This document shows, one piece after another, positions 23,067 through 33,219 of a DNA stretch of 64,000 nt. Origin of the DNA: Exobasidium rhododendri. Its lineage: Eukaryota; Basidiomycota; Exobasidiomycetes; Exobasidiales; Exobasidiaceae. The stretch lies in NCBI GenBank assembly GCA_026210745.1, contig CP110632.1, positions 3,595,001 through 3,659,000 of the forward strand. Direction: 5' to 3'. Under the pieces are notes generated by a model that saw nothing but the letters and a program-made list of their open reading frames with translations, did not search any database and was not told the DNA's origin. Numbering within the stretch: position 1 is the first letter of the stretch; the number at the start of each line of letters is the position of its first letter. Position numbers and translations under genes: made by a program.

Positions 23067-23701
23067 CTAATTTTTGGTCGGGCTATCACCCAAGGCAGAC
23101 GCAGGTGCACCTCCCGGGCTTTGCTCTGAAGACCTTGGTTGACCACTTCCTCCTGTGGAAGATTCTGCACCTGCTCCACCGCCTCCTAAGATCAAGCGTG
23201 GCTTTTCAACCACCAATTTTTCCCCTTCATACATTCGATTCGTCAAAGCAGCTCTTCGCAAAACGTCCAAGTCCTTCTTTGCCGTCTGATAGAATATTTG
23301 AAGTCTCTCTGCCTCTGAAGCACCTTGTGAAGAGATGCTTGTCTGCGAGAGTATAGAGGGCTCTGGTGAAAGGAGAGTACTTGGCGAAGCTGCTACAGTT
23401 CCGTGGCTTGCCTTTGAAATGGAGGAATTGACGTTAGATTGTGCAGCGGGTAGTAGATTTGACCTAAACATATCGCGAGATCGTCGCAGAAAGTAGGTAC
23501 GGAAGTTATAAGAAGACTGTCGAAGATAGTACAAAGAGCGTCAGATCAAGTGTAACAGAAGCTGCTTCGTGGACACATGGATATTCATCGCGACATCTCA
23601 ACCACTACCAAGTGCCAGACTGCACTCACAAATGTCTGAGAAGTGGCGAGATAGCTTCGGTACAGCTTCAGCAGCTGTCCCCTTGATGGTGCAGATGTCA
23701 T
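23067..23701 (-). CDS. ISD11: ISD11/LYRM4-like LYR-motif protein of iron-sulfur cluster assembly
   Basis: In mitochondria Isd11 stabilises the cysteine desulfurase Nfs1. Two exons: 23701-23630 and 23516-23067, total 522 bases (173 residues), intron 113 bp. Exon 1 ends LLKLYRSYLATSQTF, carrying the LYR motif; exon 2 starts SSYNFRTYFLRRSRDMF, matching the family NNYNFREYF block. The final helix (TAKKDLDVLRRAALTNRMY, then LVVE) also matches. Compared with the yeast protein (about 94 residues) there is an extra Ser/Ala-rich insert of some 45 residues between the helices and a Gly/Ser/Pro tail. The insert could hide a missed intron, but the frame is continuous. Confidence 0.85.
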
Positions 23702-24061
23702 TACAGTGTGTGATTTCTATCGGTATTCCTGGTGAGTATCGATCTTATGCAATGAACTAGTTGTGAATGCTTGGTCGACTTGATGGTAATGTCAAGCATC
23801 GCTAGACAATTTGTCTATCATCATATGAGCATCCTGAATAAAGACACACCTTACGTAATGGGTACGGCCCAGGTAGACAGCCACGTGGAATTGAATGATA
23901 GGCCCGGACATGGATGTCAAGGAGATAAGTCGTTGTTTCGTACGGCCGCGACACTGAACAATCTACGTAGGATGGGTGCATTGATGAAGCCGCCTTCCTA
24001 ATTGCGATGCTTAAAGCTTCCCTCTCACCGTCTTCGTTCAAGGAAAGGGGGAGTTTACTGT
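23702..24061. other. Divergent promoter between ISD11 and DODA-like gene
   Basis: 360 bases. Nothing specific recognised; short ORFs here look fortuitous. Confidence 0.45.
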
Positions 24062-25069
24062 ATGCCTTTATCGTGGTCATATTCCCATTCAAGCTCACTC
24101 TCTCTCATCGTCGTCTCCGTTTTGACCGCACTCATCTCGCTCTCTGTTCGCCGCTATATGGGCTCAATGTCGTCTAATGCTGTCTCGTCGAAGGCTCCAG
24201 TCTGGTTTATAGCACATGGCGGCCCTCCAACACTCTTTGACAAGAATCATGGCGCCTATCAGCACTGGCTGAAAGTCGTGAGTGATATGAAGGCTTCAAA
24301 TTTGAAGGGGATCGTCTTTGTCTCGGCACATTGGCAAGCAGAAGCTGGTGACTTTGCAGACCGTTCATTGAGGCAAAAGCCTACTTCGATCTTAATGAAT
24401 ATCAATCAGTCGAATCCGTTGATTTATGACTTCTACGGCTTTCCAAAGTACTACTACGAGACGAAACTGATTTCAAAGAATCCACAAGAGCTTCAAGATG
24501 CAGTCTCGACGCAATTGTTCAAAGAAGGATATCATGTAGAGGAAACCGATCGGGGCATCGATCACGGCGTCTGGGTACCCCTTAGAGCGGCTGGGGAACG
24601 CTTTGATATACCGCTCGTGCAGATCTCTTTGCCGATCTCTAAAGATCCATTGTCTGATGGTGTTGCTGCCTTACGATTGGGAAAGGCACTCCACGGTCTG
24701 AGGGACAGTGGCTACGCAGTAGTAGGAGGAGGACAACCGGTCCACAACTTACGGGGATACATGATGTCCATGCAAGGATATCCCAGCGACAACTCATTCG
24801 GTAAAACGTTCATTACAGCTCTGACTCAAGCGGTGTCCTTAAAACCTAGTAGTGAAGAAGTCAAGAGCAGCGATGATGACCCAAGGTGGGCCGATGCCAA
24901 AGCTCTCTTTGCAAGACCAGACTACCACAAGGCCCACCCCACTTCAGAGCATCTGCTGCCTGTCTTGGTCGCTCTAGGTGCAGCAGAAAGGTCGGAAGAT
25001 GGAGTAGAAGAATTCGCACTCAACGAAGGAGCCATGGCGTGGAGTATGTACAAGTTCTCGTCAAAGTGA
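24062..25069 (+). CDS. LigB/DODA-family extradiol dioxygenase with N-terminal membrane segment
   Basis: Single exon, 335 residues. The family opens catechol-type aromatic rings (for example DOPA) with a bound metal. Metal-binding blocks are present: the IAHGGPPTLF start, VSAHWQ, and the IDHGVWVPLR loop; VVGGGQPVHNLR follows. The first in-frame ATG (24062) adds about 35 residues with a hydrophobic helix (LSLIVVSVLTALISLSV) ahead of the usual enzyme start; a later Met at 24158 would give the soluble form. Many DODA homologues lack any such segment. The real substrate is unknown. Confidence 0.85.
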   Translation: MPLSWSYSHSSSLSLIVVSVLTALISLSVRRYMGSMSSNAVSSKAPVWFIAHGGPPTLFDKNHGAYQHWLKVVSDMKASNLKGIVFVSAHWQAEAGDFADRSLRQKPTSILMNINQSNPLIYDFYGFPKYYYETKLISKNPQELQDAVSTQLFKEGYHVEETDRGIDHGVWVPLRAAGERFDIPLVQISLPISKDPLSDGVAALRLGKALHGLRDSGYAVVGGGQPVHNLRGYMMSMQGYPSDNSFGKTFITALTQAVSLKPSSEEVKSSDDDPRWADAKALFARPDYHKAHPTSEHLLPVLVALGAAERSEDGVEEFALNEGAMAWSMYKFSSK

Positions 25070-25294
25070 ATTCCTTCGGCTTGACACAGGTGTGATGCGA
25101 TTCAGCTACAGACAATTGCACTCGGATAAAAGTCCGGATCTATGTTGATTTTGCCAACAATTGATGTGTACGTTCTATAGTCTAAAACACATCCACTCGG
25201 ACGAGAAGTTCAATTGAAGAATTGCTATCATTGTCATTGCAGGAAAAGCTAAGTCTTACAGAGAATTCCTGTTTCGAGTACTTGAGTTGCGATT

Positions 25295-26545
25295 CTACGA
25301 GATGGATCGCCCTTGAGCTGAAAGGCTACTACTACCCGTTTCCTCTTCTAGTGTTATGTTGTTCGTCATTGGTGTCGTTGTTGTTGATGTTGTTGTTGTT
25401 CTTCTTCGGGCACTCGTCGGTGCCGAAGCTGGTGGTGACTTTGAATTGCTTGACACACCCAAATGTTCTGCCATGTGTACCTTGTCGTGCGAAGCTTCTA
25501 TCGACTCTTTTGCACCTTCCATTCCAGCACTTCGCTGTCCCCTCGTTCTGACACCTGAATCATTGATACTCAGTGTCCGACTTTGCAGGGAACCTTCTGA
25601 GGCTTCTCTTTCATTAACGATGGCGCCCTTAAGAGCCTCCGCTTCCTCTTCGCTAAACGTATTAAGGGTGGGAAGAATTTTTGCAGAAAAGAAGCCCATG
25701 GCAGCCTGAGCGCCGTGCTGGTGATAAATGGCGCCCAGCAGCGATTCCACAGCAACACCACGTATCCTGTACAATCCCGTCTCTTTGGGTCCTTTCTGAC
25801 CCTCGTCCTTGAAGAAGAAACGAGATTACATTAGATGCATTGTACTAGCCTTTTCCTCTTGCTGTACTCACCACTGCCGGCATCCATCGCATCACCTCGC
25901 CCAACTTCAGTGATCTTCCCACATTATCACCAAGCTTCTGTGTGTTTAAAAGATCCTTCAGTCTCGCTGGCTGCACCAGATTGCTATCTTTTGAGTGCTT
26001 GATCAGGAACAAAGTCAGGTAGAACTTCATCGCACGTCGACCTAAGAAAAGATTCGTCATTGCTGTCAGCATCGCCAAAATATATACGATAGCCAAGACA
26101 ATCATTACTCACCTATGAAGCTCAGTCTTCGATTATGGCCAGACGAGACACCGTGATCCCAACTTTCATGAGTGATCATTTGCAGAGCAATATCATTTGG
26201 AAAAGGTAAGTTCGGAAACGCATTACGAAGCCACGCTTGAACATTGTCGACGTCATGAGCGGCTTTCGGTGTCAGACGGACGTTCCTTGAAGGTGTCGAA
26301 GAGTGTGTTTTCGAGTCAATAGAGGTAGTTGCTGACGACTGAAAGCCGCGAGAGGAGGAAGGAAGTACCAGTCGAGAGGTGGACGCGGCAGAAGAAGAAC
26401 TGGAAGAAGAAGAGGGAGCTGATAGAGGGCTTGAAAATTGACAAGTAGTACTGCGTTGAGTTGGGGTGGATAGTGCTTGCTGCCCTACACCCGTCCGTAG
26501 AGCGGCTCTTATCGATGACGCCGATGTGCGAGCAGATGATATCAT
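25295..26545 (-). CDS. Mitochondrial ribosomal protein mL57-like (RNase III fold)
   Basis: Three exons: 26545-26113, 26041-25872 and 25807-25295, total 1116 bases (371 residues). N-terminus is Arg/Ser/Ala-rich without acids, as expected of a mitochondrial targeting sequence. The middle carries an RNase III-like core: LQMITHESWDHG followed by HNRRLSFIGRRAM, LGDNVGRSLKLGEVMRW, and the last-exon start DEGQKGPKETGLYRIRGVAVESLLGAIYHQHG. The acidic catalytic residues of true RNase III are only partly kept, in line with a structural ribosomal role (yeast MrpL15/mL57). An extra ~100-residue tail is Ser/Thr-rich with a Thr run. An alternative is mL44, but the short single-domain layout fits mL57 better. 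Confidence 0.72.
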
Positions 26546-26812
26546 CGAGTTGATGAGTAGGAAGAGTAGCTCGTTAGGGCCTTTGTCAGACGACGAAGCA
26601 AATAGATCAAGCACTTCTGCTCCAATTCTCAAAAAGGCAGAGAGGGAGAGAGCAAGGAAGAAAATTATTCACGTGGATGGATTTCGCTGCAGCCGACTGC
26701 AGCTCTCTTCCCAATTCTACTCACCCTTACATTGCACCTGCGACAGGGACAAAGTGAAGAAAGAAATCGCGCGTTAGCAATTGGACTTTCCTTGATCCTA
26801 CCACCGCACAGC
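26546..26812. other. Short bidirectional promoter between mL57-like gene and eIF3g
   Basis: Only 267 bases separate the two start codons, both genes serving translation. No TATA-like element seen. Confidence 0.5.
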
Positions 26813-27945
26813 ATGGCCATTGACCAAATGTAAGTGAGCAGTGAGATGTCGAGTCGAAGGTCAGCAGTCGAGCTGACGTTTGGCTTCCTTACAGTCTGGC
26901 GGATCCGCCAAAACCAATGAATTGGGCAGACGACGTAGATGAGGAGGTGACCCCGGCGGTACCCAAGATCGAAGAGCGAGACGAAGGAAACGGTATCAAA
27001 GTCATCACCGAATACAGGACTAATCCAGATGGCAAGAAAGTTAAGGTGAGTAGCAGAAGCACAGCATCGCTTCATTCTCTACTTTTTTCCTTTCCTCTTT
27101 TTCTTCATCTCACCTCTATCCTAAATGCGCTCAGATCACACGACGAGTTCGACGCACACTGGTCACGACAAAGGTGAATGCAGCAGAAGCAGAACGAAAG
27201 CAGTGGACCAAGTTCGGACAAGAAAAGGGACGAGCTACTGGACCTCATTCGAGTACCACGACGGTCGGTGAGAGCATCCTACTCAAAATGAGCGCTGGAA
27301 ACAAGCAAGTGAGTAGCGATCTGATTTGGCAGCAACACCCATCCACTGACCATCTTTCTTCCCCTGCTTTAGGTTGAGGCAGATAAAGACGAGGTCAGCG
27401 CAATGCGAGAACAGCTATCCAAGACTAAGATCACATGTCGACTTTGCAAGGGCGATCACTTAACGTACAAGTGTCCCTACAGAGACACATTGGAAGCAAT
27501 TCCCGGTGCGGCAGACACTCCTGATGGCGATGGCACACTTACGCCTGCTGCGGCAGATCTATCAAATCCCGCTGTCGCCGCCGCCAATGCTAGTGGAAAG
27601 TATGTGCCGATTCACTTGCGAGGAGGTACAAAGGGGTCAGGAGAACGTATGGGAGGAGGACCTGGTGGAATGAACAGAGATGAGATGCCCACTCTTCGAG
27701 TTACCAACTTGAGCGAGGACGCCGACGAAGAAGATTTACGAGCCATCTTCAGTCGACATGGACATGTTGCCAGAGTGTATATTGGTAGAGATCGAGAAAC
27801 GGGAGAGTGCAAGGGTTACGCCTTTGTCAGCTTCACCGATCGCGATTCTGCCGATACAGCCAGGCAAAAGGTCGACGGGCGAGGATACAACAATTTGATC
27901 CTTGCCGTCAACTGGTCTCAGCCGCGGGCAGAGAGACCTGCTTGA
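26813..27945 (+). CDS. TIF35: Translation initiation factor eIF3 subunit G
   Basis: Part of the eIF3 complex on the 40S subunit, active in scanning and reinitiation. Four exons: 26813-26829 (only 17 bases), 26895-27045, 27135-27308 and 27373-27945, total 915 bases (304 residues). Conserved start region WADDVDEE, then ITEYR..PDGKKVK|ITRRVRRT. A CCHC zinc knuckle CRLCKGDHLTYKC lies in exon 4. The C-terminal RRM has RNP2 LRVTNL and RNP1 KGYAFVSF. A Gly-rich linker joins knuckle and RRM. Length and domain order equal fungal eIF3g. Confidence 0.95.
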
Positions 27946-28345
27946 GGGTCTCAGTGTCGTGTTCCCCATGACCATCCCCTTTTGTATCCTCCATTTTGTG
28001 ATGTGCGATATTGCAATATACACATGTTTTCTCTTCCATCATGCTCTTTGAGTATAGGCAACGGCGTTGAAACGCGCCTCGAATTTTTAATACAGGTGCA
28101 ATGCGTATAATTGAGCAGGTTCTTTTTGGACCTGACACAACGACTTCTCTATGCATGGCCGGGCATAGTAAATAATTCGGAAAAGAAGTCGGAGCCACCA
28201 TCGCACCGGCTGTCGTGTCAGAGAAAACGCTCGCTGTGACATTCCGCTCCTTCAACATATACACATATCCTGACTAGACCAGCCCTCTTGCCCCACTTCA
28301 TCTGTAGACACTAGCTGTGTACCTCGGTCGAGCACATCGCGCATC
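27946..28345. other. Intergenic gap between tandem plus-strand genes
   Basis: 400 bases, eIF3g 3' region and promoter of the next gene. No feature recognised. Confidence 0.45.
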
Positions 28346-29394
28346 ATGGTGGACGCAGTCTCGGCGCACGACGCCCCTGGGACCTCCTCGTTTGTCAACC
28401 TCCGAAAGCAAGCAAAGTATGTCATTCTAGGTGGTCTGGGAGTGTGGTACTGGCAAGTAGTCCACCACCTGCGTGACGTACTCATAGGATCTGGGTGGTC
28501 CAGGTAGGTGGCAGTCGAGTGGAGGAGGTTAGGAGAAGAGGACTAATTCTTCATTCACCCTCATTCTACGCGGCAGACTTCTTGCATTGCTCGTCGTCGG
28601 GCTGTATCTTGTCACAGTCGGCATGTTTGCATACCTGATGATTCTTCCTGCTCGAGGCGTACGAGTAAATGTTAGTTGCTGCCTGGACCAGGGTGCCGTC
28701 AAGATGGGAGCGTATGCTGACTTCCGCTCTCTTTGCTCTGCCTCTAGTACCTGCGATGGCAGAAGGACGAGCATCTTCAACGTGTCATTCCGTTATTAAC
28801 AGTAAGCATCGTCACCGGCTTTGTCGCTATGGTCATCGCCCTCAGTCCTGCTTGCGCGTGAGTGCTGGAAATCGGCAGCTGTGACAAGTAGTGACTCTGA
28901 CTCTTCTCGTCCCTTCCTCTTAAATATGGAGCAGTCCATCACCTCCGTCCACTGCACTATCACAGAGACTGTTGGAAGCGGCCAATGCAGCAGGTGGAAA
29001 TCTGCAAAAGGCCAAGTCGGGCGTTCAGGTTCTTCTGTCTGATGCTGCACGCTCCCTCGGTCTCAATTCAGGTGGTGGTAGCTCAAATCTGCCCAATTTT
29101 GGCTCTGATTTGGACGTCTCCTCCTTGTTAAGGGCATTGCGACTTCCGGACGGGGAAGCTTTGGCAGGGAAGCTGGGCGTCAGTAAGGAACACACGAAGG
29201 ACTTGCTAGCAACCCTGGAGAGATATCAAAATCGAGCTCAGGCATGGAAAGAAGGCAACGTCAGCGTCTTGGGTTGGACGGGAGCTTTGATAGGAAGTGC
29301 AAGCGCATTCACTCTCATGTTCGGCATCGTTGGACTCTTTGGTTTATTCACCCCAAAAGACCCAAAGGCAAAGTCAAAGAGGTCGACGATGTAA
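28346..29394 (+). CDS. Unrecognised integral membrane protein, 273 residues
   Basis: Four exons: 28346-28503, 28577-28670, 28748-28857 and 28935-29394, total 822 bases. I do not recognise the family. Visible features: a short N-terminal head with a YVILGGLGVWYW stretch, then hydrophobic helices LLALLVVGLYLVTVGMFAYL and VSIVTGFVAMVIALS separated by a charged loop (YLRWQKDEHLQR). A hydrophilic middle of about 100 residues (Gly/Ser/Leu-rich, amphipathic helices) follows, and a last helix near the C-terminus (ALIGSASAFTLMFGIVGLF) with a lysine-rich tail TPKDPKAKSKRS. The lysine tail resembles ER-retained membrane proteins. Splice phases are consistent, so it is a real gene. Reads in tandem with another membrane protein gene 447 bases downstream. 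Confidence 0.7.
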
Positions 29395-29841
29395 CGAAGT
29401 CCTCGCTTCGCTTCTGTCTATATTGTATTGATACTCTAATTTGCTTGATAGTGTTGTAGCAATAAATTTCCCTCTAATGGATGTCGTCTTACCTTCGATG
29501 TGTGCCAAACATCTTCACGCTGCAGATCTCGAAGCATGCCCCATGATGATCTGCGGTCCAGTCTTTTCCCCACAAGTACGACCAATCACCCTCGGTCCCT
29601 ATCTAGTAAGTATACAGCAGGAGCACGCCGACAGTCTGCCAGCTTCCGATCCGAAGGCAGACTTTTTAAAGTTTGTCTTCGTGCTAGTGTAGTGTAGCGC
29701 TACAGAGGAGAAGGTTCACGGGCCACTTCTTTTTCACGTTCAGCGGAGCATCTTCTCAATTGAGGCTACTGCTCGCTTTACTCTCGGCGCACTCTTTCCT
29801 GTTGCTCAGCATTGCGGCAATCACTCGAGACCCCCTACGAC
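29395..29841. other. Intergenic gap between the two membrane protein genes
   Basis: 447 bases, nothing recognised. ORFs here have no family resemblance. Confidence 0.4.
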
Positions 29842-31181
29842 ATGGCCCGAATCACTACCATCGACGAGTCCAAATCGAGGAGAACATCAAGGTCAGCTGC
29901 GGCACCTCTACCGCCTCCTACAGTCCTGCCAGTACTCGTGCTAGGCCTGCTGTCTGTCCTGCTGGGCATTTTCATCCACATTAAAGCAGTACACAAAGCA
30001 CCTGATGGGGATGGAAAGGAGCTCATGGGATGGAGCAGTGATCAAGCCCGAAAGTACCTCGACTTGCCCCACTCATGGCCTGGGACCCGCTTCTTCGACG
30101 AACATGCAGACAAGGCTTTTAATTACTTTCTGGTCCTTCTTTCGGTCTTCAAGAGAATTTGTGTTGATCAGACCGGTCGAGCATTACTGTTCCTAGTGGC
30201 CAATTGCATTGCGCCCTTCTGCTCTTTCCTTGCCATCGAAGGTGTCAAGGATGGTAATTCCACACTATTCTATATTGGAACTTTGATTGTAGTCACTACC
30301 TTGGGCCAATTGATTTGCATCGGAGCTGCGATGCCGCTGTTCATGGGACCACTTTACGCTTATGCTCGCTGGGCAGAGGTGAGGACAGTGCGGGAGGGTA
30401 GCAGTCACAACGAAAGCTGACATACTATCCTGTCGTCTGCCAACGGACAGATCAAGTCTCCCGACACCGTCAAGCCTCTCCCTTCTCCATCAAGCTTTCG
30501 GGTCAGCGTAGCATCCTCATGCAGTTTGCTAGCCTTACTGACGTTCTTTCCCACTGCTTTTGTCTCTCCCGAAAGCGAATCTTGGACTCTTTGGAATGTC
30601 GTCTTCCAATTTTTTCCATTGGCTTGGCTTCCACTTCTCTTCTTCTCGACTAAAAAGGCAGTAGTATCCACGCCGGCTAGTGCTGCTGCTCGACAGGATC
30701 CTCGACTCTCTGCCGCGTTGAGTTATCGAGCCGCTGGATACGTCAGTATATTGATGTACTACATGTCGCTCTACTATGGCTATCGAGGCTTTCTATCAGC
30801 ATTTGAGAAGAGAGGCTACTGGGCAAATGATGGTCATCATCTTCTATTCTGGGATGGCATCGGCTGCTTAACGTTCAATTATATCATTGTCTTGATAGAT
30901 AGCTACGTTGACGAAGGAAAGATACTCAAAGGCGCTCAACAAAGGACACATGAGAAGCGATTCCTGCCGGAAGACGTGATCATGGGCCTACCTGGACTCT
31001 TTATCTTAGGACCTGGCTTTGCAATGAGTACCTACTTTCAGAGGTGAGCCTTCTTTGTGTCATTTCAGCGACGACGCCTTACTGAATTATTACCTCTCCT
31101 CTCTCTTCGATGTCTGCCCTTGTCAGACGGGAGATCCTGGCTGAAAAGGTCCGATTCGGAATCGTATCAAAAGATGAATGA
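29842..31181 (+). CDS. Unrecognised multi-pass membrane protein, 394 residues
   Basis: Three exons: 29842-30378, 30451-31043 and 31127-31181, total 1185 bases. A short basic N-terminus (SKSRRTSRS) precedes about eight hydrophobic segments (for example VLPVLVLGLLSVLLGIFI, LLFLVANCIAPFCSFLAI, LIVVTTLGQLICIGAAMPLF, LLALLTFFPTAFV, FFPLAWLPLLFF, VSILMYYMSLYYGY). Polar motifs include WPGTRFFDEHADKAFNY and GHHLLFWDGIGCLTFNY. The layout resembles small fungal multi-pass membrane proteins of unknown role; some sit in secondary-metabolite clusters, but none is here. No transporter signature is visible. Confidence 0.75.
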
Positions 31182-31760
31182 ACACGGTCAGCATCGAACA
31201 TCGTGTTGCTAAGGGTACGGCCTAATTTCACTGTCAAATCATCCTAAGCAGCCAGAATTGAGAAAACTTCGATCCACAAAGAGCCAAAAGGACTGCTATG
31301 ATACGTGACCCTGTAGAATCTTGCTCAAATGATGCTGTCGATAGACCGATGCTGTAAATCCCATGTGTGAGTGTATATATCTCCTCCAGCCCTCTGAAAG
31401 ATCTCCGCGCTGCCACTCAGTCTCATGCACTGTAGTGCAGTGTATATTCCAGCTGCTCTGGCTCTGGCTCTGGCTCTCGCTCTGGCTCGCCTCAGAATGC
31501 GACCTTCTCATCAGTATTTGCAATCAATGTTGCCAGAATCAATAGCTCGGTATATTACCCTTCCACCTCATTTCGATTGCCATCATGCTGGCCGATCGAA
31601 TTAAGGGCCGTAAAGTTGACTGCTGAGGCGCATGTTGTGGACCTGTGTATGATAGCAAAGCTTTATATTCCTTGCTGGTAAGATGAATCGATAATATGTA
31701 CATAGGGGTATACCCTCCCTCTGCTCTTTCTTGACTTAATCTTTCTCTGTGTTTCCTGCG
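31182..31760. other. Convergent gap with a GCTCTG hexamer repeat
   Basis: 3' flanks of the membrane protein gene and UBC13. About five imperfect GCTCTG units lie at 31455-31488. Otherwise nothing recognised. Confidence 0.6.
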
Positions 31761-32555
<795 letters not shown>

Positions 32556-33219
32556 CCCGTACCCTTGGTGATGTCGCTATCTAACACTTCGAAAGGTGTC
32601 CCTGCCCTTAGTCGAGTGCTCTTTGGCTTTCGCCCAAACTGTAATCTCCGCGCGGTTGTCACAGACGGAGAAGGCTGTCACGTGATAGACAGTCGTTCTT
32701 GAGCCCGCCATGTGGAAAACTTTGTGTTGACTTGAAGGACGTGGCCCCCCCCCAGTTCTGACAAAAAGGACCTTCCATTAGGAAAGATGCGCACGAGTCC
32801 GCGGAGGGCTACAGCCGGAATGCATGCGAGGATTGACTCTAAAACGAGTCTTGAGTCAGCGCCTCTCTCTGACGGACTGCATCGGCAAAATAAAATGCAT
32901 TTCTTATAAAGAAATCAATAATACTAACTTTGGCCTTGGAAGTGATTAAGAAATGCAAACAAAGCAAATCGTCGAAGCAACAGTAGTGACATTTCTGATC
33001 CCTCCTCCTTCCATTCTACATTTGTCGTCCACCACCCCCGCATACATGAGAGAAGCTGTCTTGAGAGCAACCACCTGCTGTCCCCTCTTGGAGTAATTTC
33101 GCTTCCCTCCTTGCACGAAATCTCAGCTTGAACGATTACACCACCTCGCCATCGCATTGAGATTCTTCCTGTGCTCTTGTTGAAGATTGCGTAGTCGAAG
33201 GGATAGGTGCCGTGACGAA
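32556..33219. other. Divergent promoter between UBC13 and LCB2
   Basis: 664 bases. AT-rich stretch at about 32885-32930 (AAATAAAATGC, TTATAAAG) may hold core promoter elements for LCB2. Nothing else recognised. Confidence 0.45.

Noticed and set aside
25356-25709. 117-codon plus ORF over the mL57-like gene
   Set aside because: Antisense shadow of a real exon; codon bias of the minus strand explains it.
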